DNA from: Actinomycetales bacterium
GTDB taxonomy: Bacteria; Actinomycetota; Actinomycetes; Actinomycetales; Cellulomonadaceae
Assembly (NCBI GenBank): GCA_012514545.1
Contig: JAAZAC010000103.1
Coordinates: forward strand, 1 to 12,096
Length of the DNA: 12,096 nucleotides
Direction of reading: 5' to 3'
Positions within the stretch are counted from its first letter, which is position 1; the number at the start of each line of letters is the position of its first letter. This document shows positions 1 through 8,656 of the stretch, piece after piece. Under the pieces are notes generated by a model. The model did no database searches, had not been told where the DNA came from, and saw nothing but the letters and a program-made list of their open reading frames with translations. The translations under genes were made by a program, and so were the position numbers.

Positions 1-2828
1 AGGCGCGCTGGGTCGACTTCGACAACGACTACAAGACCCTCGACCTGTCGTTCATGGAGTCCGTGATCTGGGGCTTCAAGCAGCTCTGGGACAAGGGCCT
101 CGTGTACGAGGGCTACCGCGTGCTGCCGTACTGCTGGCGCGACGAGACCCCCCTGTCCAACCACGAGCTGCGCATGGACGACGACGTCTACGCGCCGCGC
201 CAGGACCCGGCCGTCACCGTGGGCGTGCGCCTCGAGACCGGCGAGCTCCTCCTCCTCTGGACGACGACGCCCTGGACCCTGCCGTCCAACCAGGCGATCG
301 CCGTCGGGGCCGACATCGAGTACGTGCGCGTCTGCCCGGCCGCCGACTCGCCGCTCGCCGGCGAGGTCGTCGTCCTCGCGAGGGCGCGGCTGGCCGCCTA
401 CGAGCGCGAGCTCGGCGCCGTCGGCGACGACGAGGGCGCCGCGCGCCTCCTCGCGGACCGGGACGGCCGGACGTCGTTCCCCGGCACCGAGCTCGAGGGG
501 CTGCGCTACACGCCGCCGTTCGGCTACTTCGTGGGCCGCAACGGCGACCACCGCGTCCTGCTCGCCGACTTCGTCACGACCGAGGACGGCACCGGCGTCG
601 TGCACCTCGCGCCCGCCTTCGGCGAGGACGACATGGTCGCGTGCGAGGCGGCGGGGATCACGCCCGTCGTGCCGGTGGACGGCAAGGGCCGCTTCACCGC
701 GGAGGTGCCCGACTACGCGGGGCTGCAGGTCTTCGAGGCGAACCCGCGCATCGTCGCGGACCTCAAGCACGGCACGGGGCCGCTCGAGCACGTCGCGGAG
801 CCGCAGCGCCCCCGCCTCGTGCGGCACGAGACCTACGAGCACTCCTACCCGCACTGCTGGCGGTGCCGGAACCCGCTCATCTACCGGGCGGTGTCGAGCT
901 GGTTCGTGCGCGTGACCGCGTTCAAGGACCGCATGGTGGAGCTCAACCAGGAGATCACCTGGGTGCCCGAGCACATCAAGGAGGGCCAGTTCGGCAAGTG
1001 GCTGGAGAACGCCCGCGACTGGTCGATCTCCCGCAACCGCTACTGGGGCACGCCGATCCCCGTGTGGGTGAGCGACGACCCGGCCTACCCGCGCGTGGAC
1101 GTGTACGGCTCGGTCGCCGAGCTCGAGCGCGACTTCGGCGTGCCGGTGACCGACCTGCACCGGCCCTTCATCGACACGCTCACGCGCCCCAACCCGGACG
1201 ACCCGCGGCCCGAGGGCCAGCGGTCGACCATGCGCCGCATCCCCGACGTGCTCGACGTGTGGTTCGACTCCGGGTCGATGCCGTTCGCCCAGGTGCACTA
1301 CCCGTTCGAGAACACCGACTGGTTCTCCCGCCACTACCCGGGCGACTTCATCGTCGAGTACATCGGGCAGACGCGCGGCTGGTTCTACACGCTGCACGTG
1401 CTCGCGACGGCGATCTTCGACCGCCCCGCGTTCCGCACGGTCATGTGCCACGGCATCGTGCTGGGCGACGACGGCCGCAAGGCCAGCAAGAGCCTGCGCA
1501 ACTTCCCGGACCCGCAGGAGATGTGGGACAAGTACGGCTCGGACGCGGTGCGCTGGTCGCTCATGTCGAGCCCGATCCTGCGCGGCGGCAACCTCATCGT
1601 CGCCGAGGAGGGCATCCGCGACGCGGTGCGCCAGGTGCTGCTGCCGCTGTGGAGCACGTACCACTTCCTGTCGCTGTACGCGGGCGCCGCGCGCGGCGGC
1701 GAGGGCTACCGCGCGCGGCCGGTGGCGCCCGAGCGCGTGGCCGGCCTGCCCCGGATGGACAGGTACCTGCTCGCGGCGACGCACGACCTCGTCGTGCGGG
1801 TCACGGCCGAGCTCGACGCCTACGACATCGCCGGGGCGTGCGAGGAGGTGCGCCAGCACCTCGACCTGCTGACGAACTGGTACGTGCGCACGCAGCGCCA
1901 GCGGTTCTGGGACGAGGACGCCGACGCGTTCGACACCCTGTGGACCGCGCTCGAGGCGCTGCTGCGCGTCATGGCGCCGCTCGCCCCGCTCGTCGCGGAG
2001 GAGGTGTGGCGCGGGCTGACCGGCGAGCGCAGCGTGCACCTGACCGACTGGCCGACGCCGGACCGCGAGCCCGCGCTCGTCGCCGACCCCGCGCTCGTCG
2101 CCGCGATGGACGAGGTGCGCGAGGTCGTCTCCGCCACGCTCGGCCTGCGCAAGGCCCACGGCCTGCGCGTGCGCCAGCCGCTGCGCGAGCTGGCCGTCGC
2201 CGTGCGCGAGCCCGCCCGCCTCGAGCCGTACGTGCCGCTCGTCGCGACCGAGCTCAACATCAAGCACGTGACGCTCGTGGACCTCGCCGAGGTCGGCATG
2301 GCCGAGCTCGGCGTCGCCGAGCGGCTCGCCGTCAACGCACGGGCCGCCGGCCCGCGGCTCGGCCGGCAGGTGCAGGACGTCATCCGTGCCGCCAAGGCGG
2401 GGTCGTGGACCCGGGAGGGGGACGACGTCGTCGTCACGACGGACGCGGGGCCCGTCGCCCTGCTCCCGGGCGAGTACGAGGTGACGACGGTCGTCGCCGA
2501 CGACGCGCCCGAGGGCCAGGTCGCCGCGGTGCTGCCGGGCGCCGGCGTGGTGCTGCTCGACACCTCGCTCGACGACGCGCTGCTCGCCGAGGGCTACGCG
2601 CGCGACCTCGTGCGCGCGGTCCAGGACGAGCGCAAGGCCGCCGGCCTGCGGGTGTCCGACCGGATCGCGCTCGAGGTGGCCGTGCCCGCCGACCGGGTCG
2701 CCGCCGTCGAGGCGCACCGCGACCTCGTCGCGGCGGAGACGCTGGCCGTCGAGCTCACCGTGACGTCCGACGGCGTGCCCGACGGCGCGGAGCCCAGGGT
2801 CACCGTGCGCCGGGTGGCGGTCCCGTGA
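1..2828 (+). CDS. ileS: Isoleucyl-tRNA synthetase, 5'-truncated by window edge
   Basis: Cytoplasmic class I aminoacyl-tRNA synthetase that charges tRNA-Ile and hydrolyses mischarged Val-tRNA-Ile. The frame is open from base 3, upstream of the first in-window ATG (base 54), and reads ARWVDFDNDYKTLD, typical IleRS sequence, so the gene starts before the window. 941 residues are visible; roughly the first 100-160, including the HIGH motif, are missing. Counting from base 3, the CP1 editing domain shows TTTPWTLPSN near residue 87 and GTGVVHLAPAFGEDD near 196. A probable zinc site HSYPHCWRC lies near 280, and DVLDVWFDSG and QTRGWFYTLH follow. The KMSKS loop reads KASKS (bases 1479-1493). The tRNA-binding helical domain (around NWYVRTQRQRFW) and a long C-terminal part follow. 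The layout looks like the type 2 IleRS common in actinobacteria (inferred). It ends in TGA sharing four bases with folC. Identity is near certain. Confidence 0.97.
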   Translation, partial: ARWVDFDNDYKTLDLSFMESVIWGFKQLWDKGLVYEGYRVLPYCWRDETPLSNHELRMDDDVYAPRQDPAVTVGVRLETGELLLLWTTTPWTLPSNQAIAVGADIEYVRVCPAADSPLAGEVVVLARARLAAYERELGAVGDDEGAARLLADRDGRTSFPGTELEGLRYTPPFGYFVGRNGDHRVLLADFVTTEDGTGVVHLAPAFGEDDMVACEAAGITPVVPVDGKGRFTAEVPDYAGLQVFEANPRIVADLKHGTGPLEHVAEPQRPRLVRHETYEHSYPHCWRCRNPLIYRAVSSWFVRVTAFKDRMVELNQEITWVPEHIKEGQFGKWLENARDWSISRNRYWGTPIPVWVSDDPAYPRVDVYGSVAELERDFGVPVTDLHRPFIDTLTRPNPDDPRPEGQRSTMRRIPDVLDVWFDSGSMPFAQVHYPFENTDWFSRHYPGDFIVEYIGQTRGWFYTLHVLATAIFDRPAFRTVMCHGIVLGDDGRKASKSLRNFPDPQEMWDKYGSDAVRWSLMSSPILRGGNLIVAEEGIRDAVRQVLLPLWSTYHFLSLYAGAARGGEGYRARPVAPERVAGLPRMDRYLLAATHDLVVRVTAELDAYDIAGACEEVRQHLDLLTNWYVRTQRQRFWDEDADAFDTLWTALEALLRVMAPLAPLVAEEVWRGLTGERSVHLTDWPTPDREPALVADPALVAAMDEVREVVSATLGLRKAHGLRVRQPLRELAVAVREPARLEPYVPLVATELNIKHVTLVDLAEVGMAELGVAERLAVNARAAGPRLGRQVQDVIRAAKAGSWTREGDDVVVTTDAGPVALLPGEYEVTTVVADDAPEGQVAAVLPGAGVVLLDTSLDDALLAEGYARDLVRAVQDERKAAGLRVSDRIALEVAVPADRVAAVEAHRDLVAAETLAVELTVTSDGVPDGAEPRVTVRRVAVP

Positions 2829-4174
2829 CCCTGAGCGGCGGCGACGCGCTGGCCGAGGTCTACGCCGCGATCCTCGACCGCGCGCCGGAGCACGACTTCG
2901 CGCCGACGATCGACCGCGTCCGCGAGGTGTGCGAGCTCCTGGGCGACCCGCAGCGCGCCTACCGCGTCGTGCACGTCACGGGGACGAACGGCAAGACGTC
3001 GACGAGCCGCATGGTCGAGCGCATCCTGCGCGAGCACGGCCTGCGCACGGGGCGGTTCACGAGCCCGCACCTGTCGAGCGTCACCGAGCGCATCGCGATC
3101 GACGGCGAGCCGATCAGCCCCGAGCGGTTCGTCGAGGTCTGGCAGGACGTCGCCCCGTACGTGCACATGGTCGACCAGCGCTCGCAGGCCGCCGGCGGCC
3201 CGCGGATGAGCTTCTTCGAGGTGCTCGCCGTCATGGCGTTCGCGGCGTTCGCCGACGCGCCGGTGGAGGTGGCCGTCGTCGAGGTCGGCATGGGCGGCAC
3301 GTGGGACGCGACCAACGTCGTCGACGCCGAGGTGGCCGTCGTCGCGCCGGTCGCGATGGACCACGAGCGGTGGCTCGGGCACTCGCTGACCGACATCGCG
3401 GGGGAGAAGGCCGGGATCGTCAAGGACGGCTCGGTGCTCGTGCTCGCGGAGCAGCGGCCCGACGCGGAGGGCGTCATCCTCGCCGCGGCGGCCGAGCGGG
3501 GCGCGCGCGTGCTCCGGGAGGGCGTGGAGCTCGAGGTCGTGGACCGCCGGGTCGCCGTCGGCGGCCAGCTCCTCGCCCTGCGGACCACGGGCGGGCTCTA
3601 CGCGGACGTCTTCCTGCCCCTGCACGGCGCGCACCAGGCCCACAACGCGCTCCTCGCGCTCGCGGCCGCGGAGGCGCTGCTGCGCGACGGCGGCGCGCTC
3701 GACGCCGGCGTGGTGGAGGCGGCCTTCGCCGCGATGGACTCGCCGGGGCGGCTCGAGCTCGTGCGGACCTCGCCGACCGTGCTCGTCGACGCCGCGCACA
3801 ACCCCGCCGGGGCCGAGGCGCTCGCCGCGACGATCGAGGAGGCGTTCGGGTTCGAGCGGCTCGTGGGCGTGGTCGGGGTGCTCGAGGACAAGGACGCCGA
3901 GCACCTCCTCGCGGTGCTGGAGCCGGTGCTCGACGAGGTGGTCGTCACGCGGTCCACGTCCCCCCGCGCGCGGGACGTCGACGAGCTCGCCCAGGTCGCC
4001 GTCGAGGTGTTCGGCGAGGACCGGGTGCACCGCGCGGATCGGCTCGACGACGCGATCGCCCTCGCCGTCGACCTCGCCGAGCAGGGCGTCGCCGGCTCGC
4101 CGACGGGGGCGGGGGTGCTCGTCACCGGCTCGATCACCGTGGTCGCCGAGGCCCGGATCCTCTTCGGGCGGTGA
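2825..4174 (+). CDS. folC: Folylpolyglutamate synthase / dihydrofolate synthase
   Basis: Mur-ligase-family cytoplasmic enzyme that uses ATP to add glutamate to dihydropteroate and/or folates, keeping folate in the cell. The protein is 449 residues, normal for FolC. The P-loop TGTNGKTSTS starts at residue 52. SPHLSSVTERI follows, as expected for the folate-binding loop, then FFEVLAVMAF, the metal-binding EVGMGG at 153-158, DHERWLG, and GEKAGIVK with its conserved lysine. The C-terminal domain carries HGAHQAHNALLALAA and DAAHNPAG (from residue 322). The GTG start was chosen because it forms a GTGA overlap with the ileS stop and homology begins soon after (ALAEVYAAILDRAPE). An in-frame opening extends far upstream through ileS but is a shadow. 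Only a weak purine run (GGTGG, 2813-2817) precedes the start, so translation is probably coupled to ileS. Whether it has both activities or only one cannot be read from sequence. Confidence 0.96.
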   Translation: MTLSGGDALAEVYAAILDRAPEHDFAPTIDRVREVCELLGDPQRAYRVVHVTGTNGKTSTSRMVERILREHGLRTGRFTSPHLSSVTERIAIDGEPISPERFVEVWQDVAPYVHMVDQRSQAAGGPRMSFFEVLAVMAFAAFADAPVEVAVVEVGMGGTWDATNVVDAEVAVVAPVAMDHERWLGHSLTDIAGEKAGIVKDGSVLVLAEQRPDAEGVILAAAAERGARVLREGVELEVVDRRVAVGGQLLALRTTGGLYADVFLPLHGAHQAHNALLALAAAEALLRDGGALDAGVVEAAFAAMDSPGRLELVRTSPTVLVDAAHNPAGAEALAATIEEAFGFERLVGVVGVLEDKDAEHLLAVLEPVLDEVVVTRSTSPRARDVDELAQVAVEVFGEDRVHRADRLDDAIALAVDLAEQGVAGSPTGAGVLVTGSITVVAEARILFGR

Positions 4175-4581
4175 GGACGACGCCGACCGCCCCGACCGCG
4201 CGCCCCGCCCGCTCCGCGCGCCGCCAGTTCGCCGCCACGGTGCTCGTGCTCGAGGCGTTCGTCGTCGGGTTCGCGACGCTCGTCGCGTTCGGGCTGCGCG
4301 TGGCGGAGCCGCGGGTCGTGTGGGGCGTCGGCGGCGCCGTCGTGGCGTCCCTCGTCCTCGCGGCGGGCGTGCTGGGCCGCCCGGGCGGGTACGTCGTCGG
4401 CTCGGTGCTGCAGGCCGCGGTCGTCGCCGTGGGCGTCGCCGTGCCGATGATGTTCGTCGTCGGCGGGATCTTCGTGGTCCTGTGGGTCGTCGGGCTGCGC
4501 CTGGGCGGCCGGATCGACGCCGAGCGCGCGGCGCGGGAGGAGGGGGCGGCGCCGTCGGGGGCCGACGGCCCAGTAGGGTGA
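4171..4581 (+). CDS. DUF4233 family small integral membrane protein
   Basis: 136-residue membrane protein with no known function. After an Arg/Thr/Pro-rich cytoplasmic head (residues 1-19) come four probable membrane segments: about 21-42, 49-68, 73-91 and 93-109. A charged tail (RIDAERAAREEGA) follows. Size, topology and position directly after folC match the DUF4233 family (Pfam PF14017), known mainly from actinobacteria. I assign it from pattern and context, not from an alignment. The GTG start at 4171 overlaps the folC stop as GTGA, the same arrangement as ileS/folC, so translational coupling is likely. No later in-frame start would keep the first membrane segment whole. The last codons (GTA GGG TGA) double as the candidate -10 box for ndk. 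A link to folate or tRNA metabolism is suggested only by operon membership. Confidence 0.85.
   Translation: MRTTPTAPTARPARSARRQFAATVLVLEAFVVGFATLVAFGLRVAEPRVVWGVGGAVVASLVLAAGVLGRPGGYVVGSVLQAAVVAVGVAVPMMFVVGGIFVVLWVVGLRLGGRIDAERAAREEGAAPSGADGPVG
4574..4579 (+). promoter_or_regulatory. Candidate -10 box for ndk (leaderless)
   Basis: TAGGGT fits the actinobacterial TAnnnT -10 pattern and ends 7 bases before the ndk ATG. This puts the expected transcript start at or next to the start codon. It lies inside the last codons and stop of the DUF4233 gene. No -35 hexamer is recognisable upstream and no Shine-Dalgarno precedes the ATG. It would let ndk be expressed apart from ileS-folC. Inferred from pattern and spacing only. 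Confidence 0.5.
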
Positions 4582-4586
4582 CCGCC

Positions 4587-5057
4587 ATGCCTGCTGACGT
4601 GCCTGCCGACGCGCCCACCGACGCGCCCGCCGTGGAGCGCACCCTCGTCCTCGTCAAGCCCGACGGCGTCCGCCGCGGCCTGGTCGGCGAGGTGCTGCGC
4701 CGCATCGAGGCCAAGGGCTACCGCCTCGTCGCGCTCGACCTGCGCGTGCCCGGCCCCGACCTGCTGCGCGCGCACTACGCCGAGCACGAGGGCAAGCACT
4801 TCTTCGGCCCGCTCGTCGAGTTCATGGGCTCCGGGCCCGTGGTCGCCGCCGTCGTGGAGGGCGAGCGGGTGGTCGAGGCGTTCCGCGCGATGGCGGGCGC
4901 GACCGACCCCACCGCGGCCGCGCCCGGGACGATCCGCGGCGACCTCGGCCGCGACTGGGGCACGCCCGTGACGCAGAACATCGTGCACGGCTCGGACTCG
5001 CCCGCCTCCGCGGCGCGCGAGATCGCGCTGTGGTTCCCCGGGCTGTCCGGCCCGTGA
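4587..5057 (+). CDS. ndk: Nucleoside diphosphate kinase
   Basis: Cytoplasmic enzyme that moves the gamma phosphate from ATP to NDPs through a phosphohistidine, balancing NTP and dNTP pools. The core ERTLVLVKPDGVRRGLVGEV is the standard NDK start. The active-site motif NIVHGSDS places the catalytic histidine at residue 134, and TDPTAAAPGTIRGD is the usual nucleotide-binding stretch. At 156 residues it is about 15-20 longer than typical NDKs. The extra part is an N-terminal tail of Pro-Ala-Asp repeats (MPADVPADAPTDAPAV). An alternative GTG at 4632 would give a canonical 141-residue form. I prefer ATG 4587 because the TAGGGT box lies 7 bases ahead of it, it is 5 bases after the DUF4233 stop, and nothing like a ribosome site precedes 4632. 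Function is very sure; the start is moderately sure. Confidence 0.96.
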   Translation: MPADVPADAPTDAPAVERTLVLVKPDGVRRGLVGEVLRRIEAKGYRLVALDLRVPGPDLLRAHYAEHEGKHFFGPLVEFMGSGPVVAAVVEGERVVEAFRAMAGATDPTAAAPGTIRGDLGRDWGTPVTQNIVHGSDSPASAAREIALWFPGLSGP

Positions 5058-5092
5058 GCGAGCGCCTCCCCGGCCCCCGGCCGCGCACCTCC

Positions 5093-5098
5093 TAGGCT
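5093..5098 (+). promoter_or_regulatory. Candidate -10 box for smc (leaderless)
   Basis: TAGGCT fits TAnnnT and ends exactly 6 bases before the GTG start of smc, which would put +1 on the first base of the start codon. The 47-base gap after ndk has no Shine-Dalgarno before the GTG; the nearby CCTCC is pyrimidine-rich, the wrong sense. No clear -35 is seen. This supports independent transcription of smc and supports the chosen start. Pattern-based inference. Confidence 0.55.
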
Positions 5099-5104
5099 GC
5101 ACCC

Positions 5105-8100
5105 GTGCACCTTCGGACGCTCACGCTGCGGGGCTTCAAGTCGTTCGCGTCCGCGACGACCCTGCACTTCGAGCCCGGCATCACGTGCGTCGTCGGCCCG
5201 AACGGGTCCGGCAAGTCGAACGTCGTCGACGCGCTCGCCTGGGTCATGGGCGAGCAGGGCGCGAAGTCCCTGCGCGGCGGCTCGATGGAGGACGTCATCT
5301 TCGCCGGCACGGCGGGGCGCCCCCCGCTCGGCCGCGCCGAGGTCAGCCTGACGATCGACAACACCGACGGCGTGCTGCCGATCGAGTTCTCCGAGGTCAC
5401 GATCTCGCGCACCCTGTTCCGCAGCGGGGGCTCGGAGTACGCGATCAACGGCACCCCGTGCCGCCTGCTCGACATCCAGGAGCTGCTGTCGGACACCGGC
5501 ATGGGCCGGGAGATGCACGTCATCGTGGGGCAGGGGCAGCTCGACGCCGTGCTGCGCGCCACCCCCGAGGACCGGCGGGGCTTCATCGAGGAGGCCGCGG
5601 GCATCCTCAAGCACCGGCGGCGCAAGGAGAAGGCGCTGCGCAAGCTCGACGCCATGCAGGCGAACCTCACGCGGCTCGCGGACCTCACCGCGGAGATCCG
5701 CCGCCAGCTCGGCCCGCTCGGGCGGCAGGCCGAGGTCGCGCGCAAGGCGCAGACGATCCAGGCGGACCTGCGCGACGCGAAGGCGCGGCTGCTGGCCGAC
5801 GACCTCGCGCAGCTCACCGCCGCGCTCGCGCAGGAGATCGCGGACGAGACCGAGCTGCGCCGCCGGCGCGCCGAGGTGGAGGAGGCGCTGGCCGCGGCGC
5901 GCGGCACGCTCGCCCGGCTCGAGGCGGCGGCCGCCGACGCCGCCCCGCGCCTCGCCGCGGCGGGGGAGACCTGGTACCGCCTCTCGTCCGCCCGGGAGCG
6001 GCTGCGCGGCACCGCGACCCTCGCGGCGGAGCGGGTGCGGCTGCTCGGGTCCGGGGACGACGCGGCGCCCGGCGGTCCCGAGCCGGAGGACCTCGAGGAG
6101 CAGGCCGCGCGGGCCCGGGCCGCCGAGGCGGACCTGCGGGCCGAGGTCGAGCTGGCCCGCGAGGCCGTGGACGCCGCCGTCGCGCGGCGCGAGGCCGCGG
6201 AGGCGCGGGTGCGCGAGACCGAGCGGGCCGTCGCCGACCTGCACCGCGCGGTCGCGGACCGGCGCGAGGGCCTGGCCCGGCTCGCTGGCGACGTCGCCGC
6301 GCGGCGCTCCCGCGTCGAGGCGACGGAGGCCGAGATCGAGCGCCTGCGGGAGCAGGTCGCCGAGGCGGAGCGGCGCGGCCACGAGGCGAGCGTCGAGTTC
6401 GCCGCGCTGGAGTCGCAGGTCGCGGGCGTGGAGGCCGGCGAGGAGGGCCTCGACGCCGAGCACGAGCGCGCGACCGCGGCGCTCGAGCGGGCCACGGCCG
6501 CCCTCGCCGAGCTGCGCGAGACCGAGCGCACCGCCGAGCGCGACCGCGCCACCTGGCAGGCCCGCGTCGAGGCCCTGGAGCTCGGCCTCGAGCGCAAGGA
6601 CGGCGCCGGGGCGCTGCTCGCGGGCGACCCGCCGGTGCTCGGCTCGGTCGCCGCGCTGCTCGACGTCGAGCCGGGCTACGAGGACGCGGTCGCCGCCGCG
6701 CTGGGCGCCCTCGCCGACGCCGTCGCCGTGGAGAGCGTCGACGTCGCCGTGGACGCGCTGCGCCGCCTGCGCGACGACGACGCCGGCCGCGCCGTCGTGC
6801 TCGTCGCCGCCGACGGCGAGGCGCCGGCCCCGCCCGCCGGCCTGCCCGCCGGGGCGCGCGCCGTCGTCGACCTCGTCCGGGCGCCCGGGGGCGTCGGCAC
6901 CGCCGTCGCGCGGCTCCTCGCCGGGGTCGTCGTCGTCGAGGACCTGGCGCACGCGCGGGCCCTCGTCGCCGCGCGGCCCGAGCTCGTGGCCGTGACGCGC
7001 GGGGGCGACCTGCTCGGCGCTCTGCGCGCCGCCGGCGGCTCGGCCGGCGCGCCGAGCGCGCTCGAGCTCCAGCGGGCGCTCGACGACGCCCGCGCCCGGC
7101 TGGCCGAGGCCGTCGCGCTGGGGGAGCGGACGCGGTTCGAGATCGTCGCCGCCGAGCGCGCGGTCGCGGAGGCGCAGGAGCGCCACGACGCGACCCTGGA
7201 GCGGCTGCACGAGTCGGACGCGGCGCTCGCCGCGGTGGCCGAGCAGCTGGGGCACCTCGGGTCGGTCGCGCGCGCCGCGCGCGCCGAGGCCGACCGGGCC
7301 TGCGCCACGCTCGAGCAGGCGGGGGAGCGGCTGGAGGCGGACCTCGCCGCGCTCGCCGAGCTCACGGCCCGGCTCGCCGCCGCGCAGGAGGACCCGACCG
7401 ACACCGACGCGCGCATCGCCGCGGCCACCGCGGAGCGGGACGAGGCCGCCCGCGAGGCGTCCGCCGCCCGGACGGCGGAGACCGAGGCCCGGCTCGCGCT
7501 GCGCACGCTCGAGGAGCGGGCCCGCGCCCTCGCCGGGCGCGCGCAGTCGCTCGAGGCCGCCGCGCGGGCCGAGCGGGAGGCCCGGGAGCGGGCGGCGGAG
7601 CGGGCGCGCCGTCGGGCCGAGCAGGCCGCCCGGGCCCGGGCGGTCCGCGTGGCCGCCGAGTACGCGCTCGCCGTCACGGAGGCGTCCCTGCGCCGGGCGG
7701 ACGACGCCCGCGCCGCGGCCGAGGCGGCCCGCGCGGAGCGGGACGAGCGGCTCGCCGTCGTGCGCGCGGACGCGGAGCGGCTCGCCGCGGAGATGGCCCA
7801 GCTCACGGACGTCGCGCACAAGGACGAGCTGGCCCGCGCGCAGGTCCAGCTGCGCGTGGAGCAGCTCGAGGCGCGGGCCGTCGAGGAGCTCGGGCTCGAG
7901 CCGCATGTCCTCCTCGACGAGTTCGGGCCCGACCGGCCCGTCCCCGTGCCCGGCGAGCCCGACGAGGACGGCGCCCCCCGCACGGTGCCGTACGTGCGCG
8001 AGGAGCAGGAGAAGCGCCTGCGCCAGGCGGAGCGGAACCTCGCCCTGCTCGGCCGCGTGAACCCGCTCGCCCTCGAGGAGTTCGCGGCGCTGGAGGAGCG

Positions 8101-8656
8101 GCACGCGTTCCTGTCGACGCAGCTGGCGGACCTCAAGAAGTCCCGCGCCGACCTCATGGAGATCGTCAAGGAGATCGACGAGCGCGTCGAGCAGGTCTTC
8201 GCTGACGCCTACCGCGACACGGCCGAGCAGTTCGAGCAGGTCTTCGCGCGGCTCTTCCCGGGCGGCGAGGGGCGGCTGGTGCTCACCGACCCGGATGACA
8301 TGCTGACGACGGGCGTGGAGGTCGAGGCACGGCCGGCGGGCAAGAAGGTCAAGCGCCTCTCGCTGCTGTCCGGCGGCGAGCGCTCGCTCACGGCCGTCGC
8401 CCTGCTCGTGGCGATCTTCCGGGCGCGGCCCAGCCCGTTCTACGTCATGGACGAGGTCGAGGCGGCCCTCGACGACGTCAACCTCGGGCGGCTCCTGGAG
8501 ATCTTCCGCGAGCTGCGCGAGGACAGCCAGCTCATCATCGTCACGCACCAGAAGCGGACGATGGAGATCGCCGACGCCCTCTACGGCGTGACCATGCGCG
8601 ACGACGGCGTGACCACCGTGATCAGCCAGCGGCTCCGCGAGGAGGCGACCGCCTGA
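5105..8656 (+). CDS. smc: Chromosome segregation/condensation protein SMC
   Basis: Structural maintenance of chromosomes ATPase, the core of bacterial condensin (with ScpA and ScpB, not in this window), which loads onto and compacts DNA. The protein has 1183 residues, the full family length. The N-terminal head has FKSFA and the Walker A GPNGSGKS at 31-38. Two long coiled coils rich in Ala, Glu and Arg run at about 165-500 and 665-1020. Between them lies the globular hinge, about 505-660, from GSVAALLDVEPGYEDAV to the glycine-rich end near AAGGSAGAPS. The C-terminal head has NPLALEEF, the ABC signature LSGGE at 1088-1092, Walker B FYVMDE with D1116 and E1117, and the switch histidine H1148 in VTHQK. 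All catalytic motifs are intact. The GTG start gives the expected MHLRTLTLRGFKSF and sits 6 bases after a -10-like box. Its end overlaps the next gene by one base. Confidence 0.98.
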   Translation: MHLRTLTLRGFKSFASATTLHFEPGITCVVGPNGSGKSNVVDALAWVMGEQGAKSLRGGSMEDVIFAGTAGRPPLGRAEVSLTIDNTDGVLPIEFSEVTISRTLFRSGGSEYAINGTPCRLLDIQELLSDTGMGREMHVIVGQGQLDAVLRATPEDRRGFIEEAAGILKHRRRKEKALRKLDAMQANLTRLADLTAEIRRQLGPLGRQAEVARKAQTIQADLRDAKARLLADDLAQLTAALAQEIADETELRRRRAEVEEALAAARGTLARLEAAAADAAPRLAAAGETWYRLSSARERLRGTATLAAERVRLLGSGDDAAPGGPEPEDLEEQAARARAAEADLRAEVELAREAVDAAVARREAAEARVRETERAVADLHRAVADRREGLARLAGDVAARRSRVEATEAEIERLREQVAEAERRGHEASVEFAALESQVAGVEAGEEGLDAEHERATAALERATAALAELRETERTAERDRATWQARVEALELGLERKDGAGALLAGDPPVLGSVAALLDVEPGYEDAVAAALGALADAVAVESVDVAVDALRRLRDDDAGRAVVLVAADGEAPAPPAGLPAGARAVVDLVRAPGGVGTAVARLLAGVVVVEDLAHARALVAARPELVAVTRGGDLLGALRAAGGSAGAPSALELQRALDDARARLAEAVALGERTRFEIVAAERAVAEAQERHDATLERLHESDAALAAVAEQLGHLGSVARAARAEADRACATLEQAGERLEADLAALAELTARLAAAQEDPTDTDARIAAATAERDEAAREASAARTAETEARLALRTLEERARALAGRAQSLEAAARAEREARERAAERARRRAEQAARARAVRVAAEYALAVTEASLRRADDARAAAEAARAERDERLAVVRADAERLAAEMAQLTDVAHKDELARAQVQLRVEQLEARAVEELGLEPHVLLDEFGPDRPVPVPGEPDEDGAPRTVPYVREEQEKRLRQAERNLALLGRVNPLALEEFAALEERHAFLSTQLADLKKSRADLMEIVKEIDERVEQVFADAYRDTAEQFEQVFARLFPGGEGRLVLTDPDDMLTTGVEVEARPAGKKVKRLSLLSGGERSLTAVALLVAIFRARPSPFYVMDEVEAALDDVNLGRLLEIFRELREDSQLIIVTHQKRTMEIADALYGVTMRDDGVTTVISQRLREEATA
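8640..8645 (+). promoter_or_regulatory. Shine-Dalgarno for the smc-coupled lipoprotein gene
   Basis: AGGAGG, a perfect core ribosome binding site, lies 10 bases before the ATG at 8656. It is embedded in the codons for the last residues of SMC (Arg-Glu-Glu-Ala). It decides the lipoprotein start and shows that this gene is read from the smc mRNA and not from a leaderless message. Confidence 0.75.

Noticed and set aside
641..2824. The folC frame stays open far upstream through ileS, suggesting a 1177-residue fusion
   Set aside because: The upstream part translates to Arg/Ala/Gly/Pro-rich nonsense in a shifted frame of ileS. FolC homology begins just after the GTG at 2825.
2594..4714. Long minus-strand frame of 706 codons over folC and the DUF4233 gene
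   Set aside because: Arg/Pro/Ser-rich shadow with no motif; the + strand genes here are certain.
5071..5083. CGGCC-CCC-GGCCG hairpin between ndk and smc as a terminator
   Set aside because: Only 5 bp, GC-only and with no T tract; such runs are frequent by chance at this base composition.
4775..8548. A 1257-codon open frame on the minus strand covering all of smc
   Set aside because: It is the antisense shadow of smc. Its protein is low-complexity Arg/Leu/Gly/Ala without domain motifs, as expected when the sense gene has nearly all G or C at third positions.
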